Source: Octadecabacter sp. (GTDB taxonomy: Bacteria; Pseudomonadota; Alphaproteobacteria; Rhodobacterales; Rhodobacteraceae). Taken from it: a stretch of DNA of 33,539 nt. The position numbers and the translations under genes are program-made. Shown here in pieces: positions 15,899 to 23,498 of the stretch. The stretch is taken from positions 1 to 33,539 of the forward strand of contig JABBAI010000175.1 of assembly GCA_018608045.1 (NCBI GenBank), written 5' to 3'. How positions within the stretch are numbered: the first letter of the stretch is position 1; each line of letters starts with the position of its first letter. The notes below the pieces were generated by a model that worked only from the letters and a program-made list of their open reading frames with translations, did no database searches and was not told where the DNA came from.

Positions 15899-16372
15899 TC
15901 AATCGAGGCTTTTGCGGGCGCGGCCACGAATGCCCGCCCATGCACCGTACCCCAGCACGCGATCAGGGTTGGTGGGCGGAGGCATGACAACGCCGTTAAG
16001 GCGCGCAAACCCGAAGCGTTCATAATAGGGCGCATCCCCCACGAGCAACACGCGTGTCCATCCAGCAGGTTCTGCACGTTGCAAAACATCGCGGATCATT
16101 AATGATCCAAGCCCTTCGCCCTGACGGGTCGGGTGGACTGCGACGGGGCCAAGCAAAAGGGCTGGGTGGTCTTCGATTTTAATCGGCCAGCAGCGGATCG
16201 CACCACCAATAGTTCCATCGTCGTAGCGCACAACGCGGCAGAAGTCAGGGACAGGTGGAACATCGTCGCGCAAACGATAGGACGACAGTGCCATACGGCC
16301 TGGCGCGAACGTCAGATCATAGAGCGTTTCAATCGCCCACAAGTCGTCCAAAGTTTCGTCAGCAAGTTCCAT
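15899..16372 (-). CDS. GNAT family N-acetyltransferase (YhbS-like)
   Basis: A 157-residue acetyltransferase of the YhbS-like group. The acetyl-CoA motif is in LGPVAVHPTRQGEGLGSLMI (about residues 73-92), and VGDAPYYERFGFARLNG is the typical second signature. Substrate unknown. It is first in a two-gene minus-strand unit with the EcsC gene. No good ribosome site precedes the ATG, so weak or leaderless translation, or a somewhat different start, is possible. Confidence 0.88.
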   Translation of the reverse strand: MELADETLDDLWAIETLYDLTFAPGRMALSSYRLRDDVPPVPDFCRVVRYDDGTIGGAIRCWPIKIEDHPALLLGPVAVHPTRQGEGLGSLMIRDVLQRAEPAGWTRVLLVGDAPYYERFGFARLNGVVMPPPTNPDRVLGYGAWAGIRGRARKSLD

Positions 16373-16440
16373 TAAGTTGGTTGAACCTGTGTTTTGGTTT
16401 CATTGCAAACAGGATATTGAACCGTCAAAGGGGATCTAAG

Positions 16441-17043
16441 ATGTTTTATGAACCAAAAGACGGCCACGGATTGGCGCATAATCCGTTCAATGCGGTGGTG
16501 ACACCGCGCCCGATTGGCTGGATTTCGACCCGCGGGGCCGACGGGTCTGACAACCTTGCGCCCTATTCGTTTTTCAATGCGGTCGCTTATGTGCCGCCAC
16601 AGGTTTTGTTTTCATCGACCAGCGTAAAAGAAGACCGCGGCGACACCAAAGACAGTGTGGCCAATATCCGCGAAACAGGCGTGTTTGCTGTTAACATCGT
16701 GGAATATGCGATGAAGGACGCGATGAACCGCACATCGGGTATGTGGGGCCGCGACGTGGACGAATTCGTAGATGCCGGGATCGAAAAGGCCGCGTGCCGC
16801 ATAATTGAGTGCGCAGCCGTCGCAGGTGCGCCCGCCGTTCTGGAATGTCGCATGACCCAAATCATCAAGATCGAAGGGGAGGCGAATTTTGCGGTGTTCG
16901 GAGAGGTGGTGGGCGTGCATCTGCGCGACGATTGTATGGTGGACGGCGCGTTTGATGTGACGACATTCCAGCCGCTCGCCCGTGGGGGGTATCGCGATTA
17001 TTCGGTTGTGAGGGATGTGTTCCAGCTCGATCGGCCAGAGTAA
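16441..17043 (+). CDS. Flavin reductase family / FMN-binding split-barrel protein
   Basis: A 200-residue protein of the flavin reductase-like family (COG1853 type). The N-terminal TPRPIGWISTRGADG and the following NLAPYSFFNAV are the standard FMN-binding signatures of this split-barrel fold; VFGEVVGVHLRDD is a later family element. Such proteins either supply reduced flavin to a monooxygenase or bind FMN as stand-alone oxidoreductases. No partner monooxygenase lies in the window. AAGGGG precedes the ATG at 16441. Its upstream region is shared with the divergent acetyltransferase. Confidence 0.9.
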   Translation: MFYEPKDGHGLAHNPFNAVVTPRPIGWISTRGADGSDNLAPYSFFNAVAYVPPQVLFSSTSVKEDRGDTKDSVANIRETGVFAVNIVEYAMKDAMNRTSGMWGRDVDEFVDAGIEKAACRIIECAAVAGAPAVLECRMTQIIKIEGEANFAVFGEVVGVHLRDDCMVDGAFDVTTFQPLARGGYRDYSVVRDVFQLDRPE

Positions 17044-17064
17044 ATCGGCCCCATTGAATTAGCA

Positions 17065-17099
17065 GGCGGGACTGTTCGGCTTTGCCAAACGCGCCCGCC
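17065..17099. terminator. Possible bidirectional stem-loop between convergent genes
   Basis: GGCGGG (17065-17070) pairs with CCCGCC (17094-17099), and an inner GTTCGGC-TTT-GCCAAAC hairpin with one mismatch lies between them. It sits in the 67-base gap between the flavin reductase and SulP stop codons. No T-run follows on either strand, so it may be an RNA 3'-end stabiliser instead of an intrinsic terminator. Confidence 0.4.
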
Positions 17100-17110
17100 C
17101 GCCAACCCGA

Positions 17111-18802
17111 TCAGTGCCCGCCGATGATGCCGGTTTTCACCGAATAATCGACAGCGATTTCGTAGTCCGGATCATCATCGCTATCCACGACCAGGTGGCC
17201 CGCGTTGGACAACAGGTTGTGGCAATCACGTGTGAGGTGGCGCAGTTGAATGGCCTTGCCCTGTTCTTCATATTTGGCGGCGACGGCTTCGATGGCTTGC
17301 AGGGCGGACTGATCCGCCACGCGGGAGCCTTCAAAGTCGACAATCACGGTCTTTGGATCGTTTTCGACGTCAAACAATTCCATGAAACCATCAGCCGAGC
17401 CAAAGAACAGTGGGCCGTTGATTTTATAAACCTTCGCGCCGTCAGCCGTGATGTCGGTTGAAGCGTAAATGCGCGTGGCGTTGGACCATGCGTAGGCCAG
17501 CGCAGAGACGATCACACCAACAACCACGGCTGTTGCAAGGTCGGTCATCACGGTCACGACTGTCACCAGGACAATGACAAATGCGTCCATGCGCGGGACC
17601 TTCGTCATGATTTTGAACGAGTTCCACGCGAAGGTGCCGATGACGACCATGAACATCACGCCGACAAGTGCGGCCAGCGGGATTTTTTCAATCAGGCCAG
17701 ATGCGAACAGGATAAATGCCAGCAAGCACAGGGCCGCGACGGTGCCCGCAATGCGGGTGCGCCCGCCTGATTTTACGTTGATCATGGATTGGCCGATCAT
17801 TGCACAGCCGCCCATGCCACCAAAGAAACCGGTAACCGTGTTGGCCACGCCTTGGGCGATACATTCTTGGGATGCACCACCACGTTTGCCGACGATTTCG
17901 CCCACAAGATTCAGCGTCAAAAGGCTTTCGATCAGGCCAATCGCCGCGAGGATGAGAGCGTAGGGCAGGATGATCCACAGCGTATCGAGCGTGAACGGCG
18001 CCAAGGCGTCACCATAGATACCAACGGCCGTGCTGGTGGGGTCAAACGAGAACGGCAGGTGGAACGGCGGGAGCGTGCCTTGAATGCTGGCCAAATCGCC
18101 AACCACCAATACGCGAGTTCCAAAGTTGAAATATTCAAGCGCAACGGCAATCAGCGCTACGATGCCGATCCCAGCGAGAGGCGCGGGAATAAGATTCGTG
18201 ATTTTGGGCCAAACCCAGATAATCGCCATTGTCAAAGCCGTCAGCGCGAGCATCATATAAAGTTCAGCACCGTGCAGCCAATCACCTGACGCCATGCCGT
18301 GTCCGCCGCCACCGGATGCGGACCCGGGAACCTGAAACTGGCCAAGTTGAGCAAGGAAAATCACAATCGCGAGGCCATTCACAAAGCCCAGCATCACAGG
18401 ATGCGGCACAAGGCGGATGAATTTACCCCAATGCATGAAACCGACGACCAGTTGTATCAGTCCCATCAAGATAACGGTCACAAAGAGGTATTCGACACCG
18501 TGCAAAGCCACTAAAGACACCATCACAACCGCCAACGCACCGGTCGCACCCGAGATCATACCTGGTCGCCCGCCAATAAGAGCCGTGATCAAGCCAACGA
18601 TGAACGCGGCGTAAAGGCCGACCAGCGGGTCAACACCCGCGACAAACGCAAAGGCCACCGCTTCCGGCACGAGGGCGAGGGCGACTGTCAGACCCGACAG
18701 AACCTCAATCCGGATACGATCCGGCGTAAGGTTCGCCGCAGAGGGCTTGAGGTCGGCGTCTTCTAAACGGCCTACGAGATTGGCGAAAATGGATTGTCGC
18801 AA
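17111..18802 (-). CDS. SulP family anion transporter with STAS domain
   Basis: A 563-residue member of the SulP (SLC26-like) family, with about 12-14 hydrophobic segments in residues 30-440 and a cytoplasmic STAS domain at about 455-550 (GPLFFGSADGFMELFD, then DFEGSRVADQSALQAIE). SulP proteins carry sulfate, bicarbonate or dicarboxylates; which one here is unknown, as no sulfur or carbon-fixation gene adjoins it. The start is a TTG at 18802, supported by AGGTGA four bases upstream. The frame stays open to a TTG at 18898 with a GTG at 18865, but the extra residues are Trp/Arg/Pro-rich and unlike a transporter N-terminus. Confidence 0.92.
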   Translation of the reverse strand: MRQSIFANLVGRLEDADLKPSAANLTPDRIRIEVLSGLTVALALVPEAVAFAFVAGVDPLVGLYAAFIVGLITALIGGRPGMISGATGALAVVMVSLVALHGVEYLFVTVILMGLIQLVVGFMHWGKFIRLVPHPVMLGFVNGLAIVIFLAQLGQFQVPGSASGGGGHGMASGDWLHGAELYMMLALTALTMAIIWVWPKITNLIPAPLAGIGIVALIAVALEYFNFGTRVLVVGDLASIQGTLPPFHLPFSFDPTSTAVGIYGDALAPFTLDTLWIILPYALILAAIGLIESLLTLNLVGEIVGKRGGASQECIAQGVANTVTGFFGGMGGCAMIGQSMINVKSGGRTRIAGTVAALCLLAFILFASGLIEKIPLAALVGVMFMVVIGTFAWNSFKIMTKVPRMDAFVIVLVTVVTVMTDLATAVVVGVIVSALAYAWSNATRIYASTDITADGAKVYKINGPLFFGSADGFMELFDVENDPKTVIVDFEGSRVADQSALQAIEAVAAKYEEQGKAIQLRHLTRDCHNLLSNAGHLVVDSDDDPDYEIAVDYSVKTGIIGGH

Positions 18803-19013
18803 CGGATCACCTGACAGGTTTGGGGTTGTTTGGCGCCGTTTAGACCAAGGCCGCCACGGTGTCACCCCCGCGTCTGGTTTTGGGCACCATCCGCGCAACA
18901 GCGTGCGGGATGTGATACAGAGGCGGGCGATTTACGCATCCGCGCGGAATTTGTGGCCTTCACAAGCGTTGGCGCGCACGGCAAGGTTGCAAGGCAGCAG
19001 CATGGGTTTTGAT

Positions 19014-19883
19014 ATGACGGCAAAAATTGGGATCATCGGCGGATCTGGATTGTATGATATTGAAGGGCTCGAAGGCGCGCGTTGGGTGGACGTGGACAGT
19101 CCTTGGGGCACGCCGTCGGATGCAATTTTATGTGGTACGTTGGACGGGGTCGACATGGCGTTCTTGCCGCGCCACGGACGCGGCCATGTGCATTCGCCCT
19201 CAAGCGTGCCGTATCGCGCCAATATCGATGCGCTGAAACGGTTGGGGTGCACCGATGTTATCGCGGTGTCTGCTTGTGGGTCGTTTCGCGAAGATATGGC
19301 ACCGGGCGATTTTGTGATCGTCAGTGATTTTATCGACCGGACCTTTGCGCGCGAAAAATCGTTCTTTGGCACCGGCTGCGTGGCCCATGTCAGCGTGGCG
19401 CATCCCGTGTGCGCGCGGCTTGGGGATGCTTGCGAAGCAGCGGCGCGCGCGACGGGTGTGACGGTGCATCGCGGCGGGACATACCTTGCGATGGAGGGAC
19501 CGCAGTTTTCATCCCTCGCGGAAAGCAAACTCTACCGAGATGTGTGGGGCTGTGACGTGATCGGGATGACGAATATGCCCGAAGCCAAGCTCGCGCGCGA
19601 AGCAGAGCTTTGTTATGCGTCGATTGCTATGATCACCGATTATGACAGCTGGCATCCGGATCATGGCGCGGTCGATATATCTGATATCATCGCGACCCTT
19701 GGTGCCAATTCTCAGGCGGCAAAACGCACTGTTGCGGGGTTGCCCGACCGTATTGGCGGGCCGCGCGCGCCGTGTCCGTGTGGCTGTGATCGGGCGTTAG
19801 AGTTTGCGATCATGACAGCGCCCGATGCGCGTGATCCCGCACTTTTGTCCAAACTTGATGCAGTGGCAGGGCGCGTTTTGTGA
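19014..19883 (+). CDS. mtnP: S-methyl-5'-thioadenosine phosphorylase
   Basis: A 289-residue enzyme that cleaves methylthioadenosine, a by-product of polyamine and homoserine-lactone synthesis, to adenine and methylthioribose-1-phosphate. GIIGGSGLYDI near the start, PRHGRGHVHSP, and GMTNMPEAKLAREAELCYAS are the characteristic motifs of the MTAP/PNP-type phosphorylases. I chose ATG 19014 from the family N-terminus (MTxKIGIIGG); ATG 19002 has a better placed AAGG and is possible. The frame reaching 18747 overlaps the SulP gene and is not protein-like. It is coupled by GTGA to the DUF2927 gene and precedes apt, which uses the adenine it releases. Confidence 0.95.
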   Translation: MTAKIGIIGGSGLYDIEGLEGARWVDVDSPWGTPSDAILCGTLDGVDMAFLPRHGRGHVHSPSSVPYRANIDALKRLGCTDVIAVSACGSFREDMAPGDFVIVSDFIDRTFAREKSFFGTGCVAHVSVAHPVCARLGDACEAAARATGVTVHRGGTYLAMEGPQFSSLAESKLYRDVWGCDVIGMTNMPEAKLAREAELCYASIAMITDYDSWHPDHGAVDISDIIATLGANSQAAKRTVAGLPDRIGGPRAPCPCGCDRALEFAIMTAPDARDPALLSKLDAVAGRVL

Positions 19884-20536
19884 TCCGATTTCTGGCCGCA
19901 TCGCTGTTGGCGACCCCGTTTGTGGCGCAAGAATACATCGTGATGCAAGGCCCGTTGTCGGACAGGGATTTTTATCATTTGGTGGCGTGCGCGGCGGCCC
20001 CTGGGGCAGATTGCGTTGATGAAATTGTGACATGGGACCAGCCTGTTGTGCGGGTCACATTTGCGCCCATCCCGATTGCCTATCCAACCGAAAAAGCCCG
20101 TGAATTGCACCGTGCGCTGGACACATCCATCAGGCAGATCAATTCCGCCGCACCCGGTTTGAACGTGCAGCGCGTGTCCAAATCCGCCCCCGCCGACATC
20201 ATGTTATTCCTGCAAACCATCCGCACAGGTGATGCCATTTACGGCACCGGACTTTCGGACATGGACGGCGTGCCCATCGGGGCCGCGCAAGTCCAGATTT
20301 TCTGGGATGACAACCTGCACCTCACGGAGGCGGCGATTGTGTTTGCCTCTGACATTCCGGTCCCGCAACTTGGGCCCATCATGCTTGAGGAACTGACGCA
20401 AGCGATGGGCCTGATGACAGACATCCGCAATCCATACTACGAAACCCGTTCGGTGTTTTCCGAAGACAGCAACACGGTGCAAAAGCTAGGCGTGCAAGAC
20501 CGCATGGCCCTGCGCCGCCATTACCCCGCCCGCTAA
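19880..20536 (+). CDS. Exported DUF2927 family protein
   Basis: A 218-residue protein with a short signal-like N-terminus (MIRFLAASLLATPFVAQE), so probably periplasmic. The later part, with IMLEELTQAMGLMTDIRNP (about residues 171-189), resembles the conserved core of DUF2927, a family of unknown function common in Rhodobacteraceae. The EELTQ helix recalls the zincin HExxH helix but lacks the histidines expected of an active zinc peptidase. The start is GTG, overlapping the mtnP stop by four bases; apt follows after 18 bases. Position suggests co-expression with purine salvage, but a periplasmic protein would not share the cytosolic reactions directly. Confidence 0.85.
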   Translation: MIRFLAASLLATPFVAQEYIVMQGPLSDRDFYHLVACAAAPGADCVDEIVTWDQPVVRVTFAPIPIAYPTEKARELHRALDTSIRQINSAAPGLNVQRVSKSAPADIMLFLQTIRTGDAIYGTGLSDMDGVPIGAAQVQIFWDDNLHLTEAAIVFASDIPVPQLGPIMLEELTQAMGLMTDIRNPYYETRSVFSEDSNTVQKLGVQDRMALRRHYPAR

Positions 20537-20554
20537 TTTTTATCAGGAGCCTTT

Positions 20555-21097
20555 ATGATACGCGCCCAAAAGACCGTTCAGGACTACATCCGCACAATCC
20601 CCGACTTCCCGCATGAAGGGATTATGTTTCGCGATGTCACCACGCTGTTTGCCGACCCACGCGGATTTCGCATGGCCGTGGATCAACTCCTGCACCCCTA
20701 TGCTGGCGCTGACATTGACGTGGTCGTCGGGCTTGAAGCGCGGGGGTTTATCCTTGGCGGCGCCATTGCCCACCAGCTTGGCAAAGGCTTTGTGCCGATC
20801 CGCAAGAAGGGCAAATTACCGGGTAAGGTGATCTCTCAGGCGTATACCCTTGAATACGGAGAAGCGGTGATGGAAATCCATGATGATGCCATTGAAGCGG
20901 GTGCCAAGGTGTTGGTTGTGGATGATCTTTTGGCGACAGGTGGCACCGCTGAGGCGGGGATCAAATTGTTGGAAAAGCTTGGCGGGAATGTTGTGGAGTG
21001 CGCGTTCATCATTGACCTGCCCGAACTCGGCGGACGCGCGAAGTTGGAAAAAATGGGACAGGACGTACACGTTCTGTGTGAATTTGAAGGCGAATAA
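20555..21097 (+). CDS. apt: Adenine phosphoribosyltransferase
   Basis: A 180-residue enzyme joining adenine and PRPP to give AMP. The PRPP-binding motif [14 protein letters not shown] is at residues 119-132; the N-terminal [20 protein letters not shown] (13-32) is typical of bacterial Apt, and GLEARGF (59-65) is also conserved. GGAG six to seven bases before the ATG is a good ribosome site. It lies directly downstream of mtnP and the DUF2927 gene, giving a methylthioadenosine-to-AMP recycling unit. Its stop lies three bases from that of the convergent DUF1178 gene. Confidence 0.96.
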   Translation: MIRAQKTVQDYIRTIPDFPHEGIMFRDVTTLFADPRGFRMAVDQLLHPYAGADIDVVVGLEARGFILGGAIAHQLGKGFVPIRKKGKLPGKVISQAYTLEYGEAVMEIHDDAIEAGAKVLVVDDLLATGGTAEAGIKLLEKLGGNVVECAFIIDLPELGGRAKLEKMGQDVHVLCEFEGE

Positions 21098-21100
21098 TCG

Positions 21101-21517
21101 CTAGTTGGTTTTGCGTTTGGGTATGAACGGCAGGGGTGCCACGGGCACACCGTCATCAATCAGCTTTTTGGCGTCGTCTAAACTGGCGGTGCCATAGATC
21201 GCGCGTTCCGGTGCGTCCCCCTCATGCATTTTGCGCGCTTCTTGTGCAAATTTCCCGCCGACATCAACGCTGTTGGCTTCTATGTCGGTGCGCAGTTTTG
21301 CCAGCGCGGTTTCAGCGTCAGATTGGGGCGTTTTCAAATCTGCCTTGTTGCCTTTTGCGGGAACGGCAGGCGCCATCATCGCGCGCGACACCTCCGTTGA
21401 CCCACACACCGCGCAGGCCAAGTGGCCCGACCCCGCGAGAGCATCAAAGGCGGCTGAGGATTGGAACCAGCTTTCAAAATGGTGATCGCGATCACAGATA
21501 AGGGTGTAGCGGATCAT
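21101..21517 (-). CDS. DUF1178 family protein
   Basis: A 138-residue protein of the DUF1178 family, widespread in alpha- and betaproteobacteria and of unknown function. The N-terminus (MIRYTLICDRDHHFESWF) and a CAVCGSTEVSRAMMAP segment at about residues 35-50 are the family hallmarks; the cysteines at 9, 35 and 38 could form a small metal site. The middle is acidic and probably helical. It follows the Nudix gene with one base between stop and start, so the two are co-expressed. Confidence 0.9.
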   Translation of the reverse strand: MIRYTLICDRDHHFESWFQSSAAFDALAGSGHLACAVCGSTEVSRAMMAPAVPAKGNKADLKTPQSDAETALAKLRTDIEANSVDVGGKFAQEARKMHEGDAPERAIYGTASLDDAKKLIDDGVPVAPLPFIPKRKTN

Positions 21518-21518
21518 A

Positions 21519-21980
21519 TCAGACCAGATCTGGATTGAAGGTCTGGATGATCACGCTCAGCTCTGGGTCATCGACCATCTGGGCGGCCTTTTTGCGAGAC
21601 ACCCATTTGCGTTCGCGTTCACGATCCTCGGGCCACCGCTTGAGGATCTTTTTCACCTTGAGAGGGTACACGACGGCCATGCAGGGCAATTCGTCCTGTG
21701 ACCTGACCTTATAATAGCTGAACACACCGATGGGCCGCGGATAGATTTTGCCGCGCACGCCTGCTTCTTCAAACGCTTCTGTGGCGGCGGCATCCATTGG
21801 GGTTTCACCGTGCATCGGCCACCCCTTAGGAACGATCCAGCGTTTGGAGCGGCGCGACGTGACAATACAAAACTGTAATTTGTCGTCTTTTATGCGGTAA
21901 CACAGCGCGGCGAATTGGGTGCGAAGGTCGGTCTTTCCACCGTCGCCCAATTCAATTTCCCGAGTGTGCAAACTTTTCAT
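21519..21980 (-). CDS. Nudix hydrolase
   Basis: A 153-residue Nudix hydrolase. The Nudix box runs from G53 to V75: G53-x5-E59-x7-T67-E68-A-F-E71-E72-A-G74-V75. The catalytic glutamates are present, but the usual arginine before E68 is threonine, as in some diphosphoinositol-polyphosphate or dinucleoside-polyphosphate hydrolases of this type. The preceding WIVPKGWPMHGE also suits that subgroup. The substrate is not determined. The gene is divergent from modA across 82 bases and coupled to the DUF1178 gene. Confidence 0.9.
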   Translation of the reverse strand: MKSLHTREIELGDGGKTDLRTQFAALCYRIKDDKLQFCIVTSRRSKRWIVPKGWPMHGETPMDAAATEAFEEAGVRGKIYPRPIGVFSYYKVRSQDELPCMAVVYPLKVKKILKRWPEDRERERKWVSRKKAAQMVDDPELSVIIQTFNPDLV

Positions 21981-22062
21981 GTTTGCGATCCGCCTGTTGC
22001 CCTTCTGCTGCGTTGATGCGCAGAGTTCTGTTATGTGGTTTAGCTATCAAATCCTAAAAGAA

Positions 22063-22806
22063 ATGAAAAGATTTCTGCGCCCTAGCACGTGGATTGTCGC
22101 GCTGTGCGCGGTGTTGCCCACAGTTTCAGCCGCACAAGAGGTCACAGTGTTTGCCGCCGCCAGCTTGCGCGATGCACTGGGCACAATCGCGGCGGAATAT
22201 CAGCGTGAGACGGATGTGGATGTTGTTTTGGTGTTCGCCGCCAGTTCCGCCATTGCGCGTCAGGTCGCACAGGGCGCACCGGCCGATGTGGTGCTGTTGG
22301 CGGATGAAGATTGGGGCAAGTGGCTGATCGATCAAGGTACGGTCGGGGGTGTCGATGTGTTCGCGAGCAACCGTTTGGTGTTGGTCGCACGGGGCGACAC
22401 GGGCCTTTTACCGCCTGACCTATCGCAAATTCTAGAAGGCGAATTAATCGCTATGGCACAGGTCGATGCGGTGCCTGCGGGGCGCTACGGGAAGTCCGCA
22501 TTGACGTCTTTGGGTCTGTGGGACGATGTCGCGCAAAATGTCGTTCAGGCCGCCAACGTGCGGGCCGCGCTGCGGTTTGTGCAGCGCGGTGAAGTCGGGT
22601 TTGGGATCGGATACGCCAGCGATTTGATCGCACTGCCGGATTTACACGAGGTCTATGGTTTTGGCGCTGACACCCACCCGATGATCCTGTATTCTGGGGC
22701 ACATCTTACGAAACAGGGCGATGACTTTATGACATACCTTCAATCAGTTACCGCACAGGACGTGCTAGGTGATTGGGGCTTTGCGCCAGTGCCGGACGCG
22801 CCGTGA
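22063..22806 (+). CDS. modA: Molybdate ABC transporter, substrate-binding protein
   Basis: A 247-residue periplasmic binding protein with a signal peptide (MKRFLRPSTW, hydrophobic core, cleavage near VSAAQ at 21-25). VFAAASLRDAL (about 29-39) and FAASSAIARQVAQGAPADV (about 60-78) carry the serines that bind molybdate or tungstate in ModA. The ATG at 22063 gives the most convincing signal peptide; ATG 22033 would add ten residues. It leads modABC and its stop overlaps modB as GTGA. I see no clear ModE-type palindrome upstream. Confidence 0.95.
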   Translation: MKRFLRPSTWIVALCAVLPTVSAAQEVTVFAAASLRDALGTIAAEYQRETDVDVVLVFAASSAIARQVAQGAPADVVLLADEDWGKWLIDQGTVGGVDVFASNRLVLVARGDTGLLPPDLSQILEGELIAMAQVDAVPAGRYGKSALTSLGLWDDVAQNVVQAANVRAALRFVQRGEVGFGIGYASDLIALPDLHEVYGFGADTHPMILYSGAHLTKQGDDFMTYLQSVTAQDVLGDWGFAPVPDAP

Positions 22807-23498
22807 CGGACTGGCTTGGACCCAACGAATGGACCGCCCTTTTGCTGTCGTTAAAGGTCGCGTTTTGGGCGACGGTGTTCAGCCTGCCTGTCGGGTTTGT
22901 TGTGGCCTACGCTTTGGCGCGCGGGCAGTTTTTTGGACGGGGCGCGTTGAATGTGCTGGTGCATTTGCCGTTAGTCATGCCGCCTGTTGTGACGGGATAT
23001 CTCTTGTTGCTTGGGTTTGGTCGCACAGGCCCGCTTGGCGCGGTGTTCGAGGACTTGTTTGGCCTGATCTTTGCCTTCCGCTGGACGGGGGCGGCATTGG
23101 CCGCTGCGATTATGGGCTTCCCTTTGATGGTGCGTGCAATGCGCCTGTCTATCGAAGCCGTGGACGCGGGATTGGAAGAAGCCGCCACAACCTTGGGCGC
23201 ATCGCGGTTGCGGATTTTGCGCACGATCACTGTGCCCCTCGCGTGGCCGGGTATTTTGGCGGGCGCGGTTTTGGGGTTCGCCAAAGGCATGGGCGAATTT
23301 GGCGCAACGGTGACGTTCGTGTCCAACATTCCGGGGCAGACGCAAACGCTTGCGCTGTCCATCGACACGCTGCTTGAAATTCCGGGCGGAGAACCCTTGG
23401 CCCTGCGGCTTGCTATTGTGTCCATCGCCATCGCGGCGGTCGCGCTGATCCTGTCTGAAATGCTGGCGCAGCGCGTCACAAACCGAAGGACTGGCTGA
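22803..23498 (+). CDS. modB: Molybdate ABC transporter, permease
   Basis: A 231-residue inner-membrane permease with about five helices. The EAA loop that docks with the ATPase is EEAATTLGASRLRILRTITV (about residues 127-146). GMGEFGATVTFVSN is a strong ModB/CysT-family signature. The start is a GTG overlapping the modA stop; a longer frame from 22773 lies in modA. The stop overlaps the modC start as TGATG, so all three subunits are translated from one message. Confidence 0.95.
   Translation: MTDWLGPNEWTALLLSLKVAFWATVFSLPVGFVVAYALARGQFFGRGALNVLVHLPLVMPPVVTGYLLLLGFGRTGPLGAVFEDLFGLIFAFRWTGAALAAAIMGFPLMVRAMRLSIEAVDAGLEEAATTLGASRLRILRTITVPLAWPGILAGAVLGFAKGMGEFGATVTFVSNIPGQTQTLALSIDTLLEIPGGEPLALRLAIVSIAIAAVALILSEMLAQRVTNRRTG

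Noticed and set aside
15868-16089. A 74-residue N-terminal extension of the EcsC gene
   Set aside because: It overlaps the upstream acetyltransferase gene and its translation is Cys/Arg-rich without resemblance to the family; the ATG at 15867 fits better.
22020-22062. A ModE-type operator before modA
   Set aside because: GTTATGTGGTTTAGCTATC has AT-rich half-site-like parts, but it lacks the symmetric TATA-rich arms of known molybdate operators.
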